Assembly (NCBI GenBank): GCA_017561205.1 | Contig: JAFZDL010000106.1 | Span: 1-64,000, forward strand | Source: Oscillospiraceae bacterium | GTDB taxonomy: Bacteria > Bacillota > Clostridia > Oscillospirales > Oscillospiraceae | Length of the DNA stretch: 64,000 nt | Direction: 5' to 3' | Shown: one piece after another, positions 59,969-64,000 of the stretch | Layout of the letters: every line of letters starts with the position of its first letter | Numbering within the stretch: position 1 is the first letter of the stretch | Notes under the pieces: generated by a model | What the model was told of the DNA's origin: nothing | What the model saw: the letters and a program-made list of their open reading frames with translations, nothing else | The model's database searches: none | Made by a program: the position numbers and the translations under genes

Positions 59969-61213
59969 ATGATAACGCCCAACGGCTTGTTTGCGGATGT
60001 CTCTGCACAGCAGTGGAATGACTGGACCTGGCAGGCAAAGAACCGCATTACCACGTTGCAAGACCTAAAAAAATATATTACACTTACCCCGGAAGAGGAG
60101 CAGGGCATCGAAAAATGCTTGGCAACCTTCCGTATGGCAGTGACCCCTTATTATCTGTCCCTTATGGATTTGAATGATCCGGAGGATCCTATCCGGAAGC
60201 AGGCAATCCCTTCTGCAGATGAGTTGTACTTTGCGCCGGAAGAGTCAGCAGATTCTCTCCACGAAGATACAAATTCACCCGTAAAGGGCTTGACTCACCG
60301 TTATCCGGACAGAGTTTTGTTCCTTATCACTGACCGCTGCGCATCCTATTGCCGCCATTGTACCCGTCGTCGCTTGGTGGGTCAGACGGATAATTCTATG
60401 CCCAGAGAGCAGATTGATGCCTGCATTGATTACATCCGTAACCACCCCGAAGTTCGCGATGTGCTGCTTTCCGGCGGCGATGTGTTTATGCAGAGCGATG
60501 AGATGCTGGAATATGTTATTTCCTCGTTGCGGGCGATTCCCCATGTGGAGATTATTCGTCTGGGCACCCGTGTTCCTGTGGTGATGCCTCAGCGTGTTAC
60601 ACAAGAGCTCTGTGATATGCTGAAGAAGTACCACCCCATTTGGGTGAATGTCCACTTCAACCACCCCAATGAGATTACCCCCGAGTCGGCAGCAGCTTGT
60701 GCAAGACTTGCGGATGCGGGCATTCCTTTGGGCAACCAAAGTGTTCTCCTGGCCGGTGTGAATGACTGTGTCCATGTGATGCGGAAACTGGTCAACGATT
60801 TGGTAAAGATCCGTGTGCGCCCTTATTATATCTATGTTTGCGACTTGAGCCTAGGTCTGTCCCACTTCCGTACCCCTGTCAGTAAGGGCATAGAGATCAT
60901 TGAGGGTCTTCGCGGTCACACCAGCGGTTATTGCATTCCCACCTTTGTGGTGGACGCTCCCGGTGGTGGTGGTAAAGTGCCAGTAATGCCTAATTATGTT
61001 TTGAGCCAAACACCCCGCAAGGTGATCCTGCGGAACTTTGAAGGTGTGATCACTACTTATACAGAACCGGAGCATTACGAATCCAAGTGTAATTGCCCCG
61101 TATGCAGAGGAGAAAAAGAAAATATCCTCACTGGTGTAGCAGCGTTGGAGCAAGGTAAAGCCCTTAGCTTTGAGCCTACTGACTTGCCCCGCAAGAAGCG
61201 TTTCCAAAAGTAA
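59969..61213 (+). CDS. kamA: Lysine 2,3-aminomutase
   Basis: Radical SAM, PLP-dependent isomerase converting L-lysine to beta-lysine. The 414-residue protein has the radical SAM motif CASYCRHC (Cys124, Cys128, Cys131), the PLP lysine in PGGGGKVPVM (Lys336) and the zinc-type Cys pair CNCPVC near the C-terminus. The substrate-amine binders Asp292 (CDLSLG) and Asp329 (FVVDAPG) match clostridial lysine 2,3-aminomutase with offset one; glutamate 2,3-aminomutases substitute both. No kamD/kamE, kdd or beta-lysine acetyltransferase gene follows, so lysine fermentation is not shown here. GGAGG precedes ATG 59969. Confidence 0.94.
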   Translation: MITPNGLFADVSAQQWNDWTWQAKNRITTLQDLKKYITLTPEEEQGIEKCLATFRMAVTPYYLSLMDLNDPEDPIRKQAIPSADELYFAPEESADSLHEDTNSPVKGLTHRYPDRVLFLITDRCASYCRHCTRRRLVGQTDNSMPREQIDACIDYIRNHPEVRDVLLSGGDVFMQSDEMLEYVISSLRAIPHVEIIRLGTRVPVVMPQRVTQELCDMLKKYHPIWVNVHFNHPNEITPESAAACARLADAGIPLGNQSVLLAGVNDCVHVMRKLVNDLVKIRVRPYYIYVCDLSLGLSHFRTPVSKGIEIIEGLRGHTSGYCIPTFVVDAPGGGGKVPVMPNYVLSQTPRKVILRNFEGVITTYTEPEHYESKCNCPVCRGEKENILTGVAALEQGKALSFEPTDLPRKKRFQK

Positions 61214-61220
61214 TAAATCT

Positions 61221-61253
61221 AAGAGCCACCCCAAAAAGGGTGGCTCTTGTTTT
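61221..61253 (+). terminator. Terminator after kamA
   Basis: 11-bp stem AAGAGCCACCC (61221-61231) and GGGTGGCTCTT (61238-61248), loop CAAAAA, then GTTTT. The 3' end of the opposing gatD-like gene abuts it. Confidence 0.9.
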
Positions 61254-61971
61254 ACTTTTTCGGTTTTTCGTTTATGAATTTTAAGGTAGCATCAAAAGAA
61301 GCCTTTGCGATAGGGTAGCTGCCTTCTGCCGCGATCTGCACACCTTTAGCCTGTAAAATACCCTCGAGGATATACTCACCGAACCAGGGATTCTTTACAA
61401 GCAGCGGACCCAAGCAGTTGGTATAAATGAGGTTTTTGTACCTTGCGCCCTCAGCATCGGTGTTGTTATTGCCCATGCCGTAAATAGTAGTGCCAAGGGG
61501 GTGCTTGGTGTCCACATCTGCCATTTGAATTTGGGACCCGGCAAGTTCCATGTCAGTATCGTTTAAGCGGAAATGCAGGTCATCACCCCACACATACTTC
61601 CGCTCCGTGGCATCCATATCCAAATAGCCCAGGCCGTTTATAACACTGCCATCTTCCCGGGTAATGGTCTTGCCAAACATCAGACCGGTTGTACCCAAAG
61701 CCAGCAAATAGCCGCCGTTTTGCAGATATTCGCCCAAAGCACTTGCCTGCAGCGCAGGAATCAAGTGCTGGAATGTAGCAATTTCACCAGGCAGGAAGAA
61801 CAGCAAATCCAGATTTTCAAAAGGAATGGGATCGTCGAAATCCTCAATGCGCTTGACTTCGACTTCAATACCAAGCTGTTTGCCGATGGCTACAAGAGCC
61901 TGTACACTGCCTCGTTCGCCGTGGAGATTTAATAGGTTGGGGTACATCCAGCCAACAGTGATCTTATCCAT
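61252..61971 (-). CDS. GatD-like glutamine amidotransferase homologue with replaced catalytic residues
   Basis: A 239-residue homologue of GatD, the glutaminase partner of MurT that amidates the glutamate of lipid II. It follows the murT-like gene with an 8-base overlap, the standard order. Family features are retained (LNLHGERGSVQAL, FFLPGEIATFQ, MGNNNTDAEGARYKN). But the nucleophile region that reads xICGGYQ in GatD is LLALGTTGLMFG (residues 89-100) with no cysteine, and the catalytic histidine position (LHGP in GatD) is CLGP, i.e. Leu187. As seen, a GatD-type Cys/His glutaminase is not possible. It is either a non-catalytic partner or a divergent enzyme. Confidence 0.8.
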   Translation of the reverse strand: MDKITVGWMYPNLLNLHGERGSVQALVAIGKQLGIEVEVKRIEDFDDPIPFENLDLLFFLPGEIATFQHLIPALQASALGEYLQNGGYLLALGTTGLMFGKTITREDGSVINGLGYLDMDATERKYVWGDDLHFRLNDTDMELAGSQIQMADVDTKHPLGTTIYGMGNNNTDAEGARYKNLIYTNCLGPLLVKNPWFGEYILEGILQAKGVQIAAEGSYPIAKASFDATLKFINEKPKK

Positions 61972-63325
61972 TGGATGCGTCTCCTTCCTTGAAATAGGCT
62001 TTGATCTCCGGTGCGTGATAGGTGTTGGTCAGAATATAGACCACCTTTGCTTCGATTGCGTCCAGGGCCTGGAATATAGTTGCCAGGTCATTGGTGTCAT
62101 AGATCCGCACCCGGGATTCGTCAGCGCCAGCCAAAATCATACGGCTGGCAATATCGTTGGCAACAGTCTGAGAAAATGCTACAAAATCGGTTGTGTTGCT
62201 TTCTACAATGGGGGTGAAATCACAATCGAAGAAGTAAAAGCTTCCGCCATAATGTGGGTAAAAGTCTGTAATTTGGTACATTCCCACAAAAACAGCTTTT
62301 TCCTGCTTATCAGCTGCAATGATATCCAACTGAGATTGAAGAGCTTCCGGATTTTCCTGCTTGCCCCGGAGATAGTGGATTTCCTTGCCCTTAAAGTGTA
62401 TCACGTCCCGGTGGTTGGCGCGGTTGTTAAAACATTCAAAGCCTTTTTGAATCTCGGTATCCGTGAGACCAATGTTGCGGCAGATTGCGATGCACATTGC
62501 AAAATTGTAAATGTAGAAAGGGTTGTTGTAAGGTACATTCCAAACAGAACCGCTGCAAACAAAGGTGTTTTGTTCAAAATCAATGCTGGAAATGATAACA
62601 TCCCCTTCCTTATGACTGGCATAATCACAATTTACACAGTGGAAAGGACCGATATTAGCAAGATTGTATTTGTCGTAAACAATAGGATGACCACATTTAG
62701 GACAGGGAAGTGTAACATTATAGAAGTCATTCCGGGTATAGGTCTTATCGTTATCTGCCACACTAAAATACACAGATTTACCAGCCTGATCTTCTAAACT
62801 ACGGCTGCGAGGCTCTTCGTTGTTTAGATACAAGGTCATATCCTTGGTGATTGCGCTACGGAACTTCCGCAGAATAAAGTCCGGGTCGCCGTTGCGCTGC
62901 ACCTGGTCTTTTTGCAAATTGGTAAGACCCAAATTCCGACCGGGCAGAACCTTGTGGATAGCGGGGAAACTCCGCTCATCAATCTCCAAAACCAGGAATT
63001 CCTTGTTAAGAGCGCCACCTAAGGTGGAATTCTTAATGAGTGTGGTCGCCACGCCACCCATCATATTGGCACCCACTGTGTTGCAGGCAACGCCCTTGCC
63101 CGCGGATAGAAGGGTGTGATTCAGCAGATTCGTGGTGGTGGACTTTCCATTGGTGCCGGAAATGAAATACACCTTATCGTAATCGATTTTCTTAAAGTGG
63201 GCAACAAAGTCAGGCATAAGCTGAATGGCAATTTTGCCGGAATAGTTACTGCCCCGTTTTTTATCTACCAGATTCACCGCGAATGCGATGAATTTGCAGA
63301 TCCATAAGGTAAGCAAAAAACGCAT
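61964..63325 (-). CDS. MurT-like Mur ligase family protein, divergent
   Basis: A 453-residue Mur ligase family protein resembling MurT. It keeps the ATP P-loop FISGTNGKSTTTNLL (Lys61) and the Cys4 zinc ribbon typical of MurT (Cys208, Cys211, Cys230, Cys233 in CPKCGH and CVNCDY). In MurT the C-terminal DUF1727 domain supplies an Asp to the shared glutaminase triad in LNDNxADGRDTSW; here residues 348-370 read VGMYQITDFYPHYGGSFYFF, with Gly-Gly-Ser-Phe in the Asp-Thr-Ser-Trp position. ATG 63325 follows GGAGGT. The ligase fold is intact; the real acceptor and amine donor are unknown. Confidence 0.82.
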   Translation of the reverse strand: MRFLLTLWICKFIAFAVNLVDKKRGSNYSGKIAIQLMPDFVAHFKKIDYDKVYFISGTNGKSTTTNLLNHTLLSAGKGVACNTVGANMMGGVATTLIKNSTLGGALNKEFLVLEIDERSFPAIHKVLPGRNLGLTNLQKDQVQRNGDPDFILRKFRSAITKDMTLYLNNEEPRSRSLEDQAGKSVYFSVADNDKTYTRNDFYNVTLPCPKCGHPIVYDKYNLANIGPFHCVNCDYASHKEGDVIISSIDFEQNTFVCSGSVWNVPYNNPFYIYNFAMCIAICRNIGLTDTEIQKGFECFNNRANHRDVIHFKGKEIHYLRGKQENPEALQSQLDIIAADKQEKAVFVGMYQITDFYPHYGGSFYFFDCDFTPIVESNTTDFVAFSQTVANDIASRMILAGADESRVRIYDTNDLATIFQALDAIEAKVVYILTNTYHAPEIKAYFKEGDASNG

Positions 63326-63354
63326 TCCTTTGACCTCCAAAGTATGTTTTTCTT

Positions 63355-63363
63355 AGTATAGCA
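63355..63363 (-). promoter_or_regulatory. Probable extended -10 promoter of the MurT/GatD-like genes
   Basis: Minus-strand TGC followed by TATACT (63363-63355). No good -35 at 17 bases. Confidence 0.5.
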
Positions 63364-63384
63364 TATTCTGTAAAATTTTGCTAC

Positions 63385-63420
63385 AGAAAAATAAGTGGCC
63401 GATATAATCAGGCCACTTAT
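63385..63420 (-). terminator. Terminator after the damaged lipoprotein gene
   Basis: Stem ATAAGTGGCC (63391-63400) and GGCCACTTAT (63411-63420) with a 10-base loop, followed by TTTTTC on the minus strand. The lipoprotein stop codon (63419-63417) is within the stem. Confidence 0.85.
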
Positions 63421-63776
63421 TTCTTGTCGCCATTAGCAGGATTGTCGATGTCTGCCCAACCTTCGGACAAAACGAATTCTGTGGTATAATTGAGAAGTTC
63501 TTCAGCAGCAGTTCTGGCCGCATATTGTGCATAAGCAATCTCATCCCCATCTGAACTCCCACTCAACTCTGTGTCATATACACGCATCTTAAAAGTTTGA
63601 CCCTGAAGATCCATTCCTTCCGGAAGTTCCAGAGGGTATTCTTCTTCGGTTTCCGTTACAGTTGTTGTTTCGGTATTTTGAGATGTCGGGGTGGTTTCAG
63701 CTTCTTCAGTACTGCATGATGCCAGTGCGGACAACAGTAATGCAGCCAGAAGAATAAGCGAAACAGATTTTTTATG
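63417..63776 (-). pseudogene. Lipoprotein gene with lost start codon
   Basis: Reading frame from about 63776 to the stop at 63417 on the minus strand. It encodes a lipoprotein: a signal sequence KKSVSLILLAALLLSALASC with lipobox ALASC, a Thr/Glu-rich linker (TETTTVTETEEEYPLELPEG) and a short globular part (FKMRVYDTELSGSSDGDEIA). No ATG, GTG or TTG lies where the ribosome site AAGGAGG (63789-63783) would place it: the bases read CCATAAAAAATCT, whereas CCATGAAAAAATCT would give a normal start (MKKSV). A one-base deletion of G, real or an assembly error, explains this. Only TTG 63734 within the signal remains. Function unknown. Confidence 0.6.
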
Positions 63777-63834
63777 GAAAATGCCTCCTTTGTTTATTAT
63801 GAAAATTTTAGAGAGTATTTTTGAGTAAATTTAC

Positions 63835-64000
63835 TCATTGGAACAATATTTTGGTACACCAGATAGAATTATCACTGCCGTATTTTTCACAACCAATATT
63901 TTGCATCCATTCAGCAACAACAATCCAAGCCTCTTTGGAGGATGCATCTGTGACGGTAAAATTACCCAGTCTGGCTCCCAGTTCAGGTACTACAATGATC
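63835..64000 (-). CDS. Unknown protein, C-terminal end (partial)
   Basis: The C-terminal 54 or so residues of a gene that enters from the right edge, ending at TGA (63837-63835). The segment contains LGNFTVTDASSKEAWIVVAE and the end SDNSIWCTKILFQ. I recognise no family. It lies about 45 bases upstream of the damaged lipoprotein gene's ribosome site, on the same strand, so the two may be cotranscribed. Confidence 0.5.
   Translation of the reverse strand, partial: IIVVPELGARLGNFTVTDASSKEAWIVVAEWMQNIGCEKYGSDNSIWCTKILFQ

Noticed and set aside
59969..61213. Glutamate 2,3-aminomutase as the identity of the aminomutase
   Set aside because: Both acidic residues for binding the lysine side-chain amine (Asp292 and Asp329) are present.

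Overview
The window is chromosomal DNA from an anaerobic low-to-mid GC Gram-positive bacterium, most likely a member of the Clostridia (Oscillospirales/Ruminococcaceae-like). This rests on pyruvate:ferredoxin oxidoreductase, an anaerobic NrdG activase, type III glutamine synthetase, WhiA, ECF transporter genes, a tyrosine T-box, a lysine riboswitch, lysine 2,3-aminomutase and sigma-A-type promoters that mostly have 17-bp spacers. TTG and GTG starts occur with good Shine-Dalgarno sites. I see no insertion sequence, prophage, CRISPR array or rRNA. The taxonomic placement is inference from gene content.

Layout. 0-4.2 kb: 5' part of a PFOR gene (minus), then yifB, thiI and pncC/cinA. 4.2-4.6 kb: tRNA-Thr(CGU) and tRNA-Ser(GGA) on the minus strand, each with its own promoter. 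4.7-10.4 kb: dxs-tlyA-nadK-argR-recN. 10.4-11.9 kb: T-box leader and tyrS. 12-14.3 kb (minus): DUF1292 gene, a structured RNA that looks like 6S RNA, and a membrane-anchored PrsA-like foldase. 14.6-21.5 kb: class A penicillin-binding protein, rRNA methyltransferase-like gene, ecfA1-ecfA2-ecfT and truA. 21.6-25 kb: ClpE-like ATPase, two small envelope genes and a four-cluster ferredoxin. 25-30.5 kb: murB-whiA-dnaE. 30.5-34 kb: a lipoprotein gene followed closely by a response regulator and histidine kinase. 34-40.6 kb: yqhQ-prmC-recA-recX-rimO-pgsA, then a DUF4317 gene. 40.7-49.7 kb: mixed single genes and short operons (cytidylate-kinase-like protein, beta-propeller protein, tex, thioesterase, GIY-YIG protein, AbrB-PLP lyase-EamA operon, zinc metallopeptidase). 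49.8-52.7 kb: PAP2 phosphatase, hydrolase, nrdG and dut. 52.7-61.2 kb: lysine riboswitch and amino-acid ABC transporter, type III glutamine synthetase, aminotransferase, LUD protein and lysine 2,3-aminomutase. 61.2-64 kb (minus): a MurT/GatD-like pair, a lipoprotein gene that has lost its start codon, and the 3' end of an unknown gene.

How the genes relate. Most of the window is housekeeping: tRNA and rRNA modification, DNA repair and replication, cell wall, NAD and isoprenoid supply. The 52.7-61.2 kb stretch is weighted toward nitrogen and lysine: lysine-gated uptake, glutamine synthesis, transamination and lysine-to-beta-lysine isomerisation, but as separate transcription units.

The most unusual items are the MurT/GatD-like pair, in which all three residues of the known glutaminase catalytic triad appear to be replaced while the ligase P-loop and zinc ribbon remain; a CxxC/CxxC zinc-ribbon-like insert between the glycosyltransferase and transpeptidase domains of the PBP; the lipoprotein-response regulator-kinase operon; and the 6S-like RNA. 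No wholly new multi-gene system is evident.
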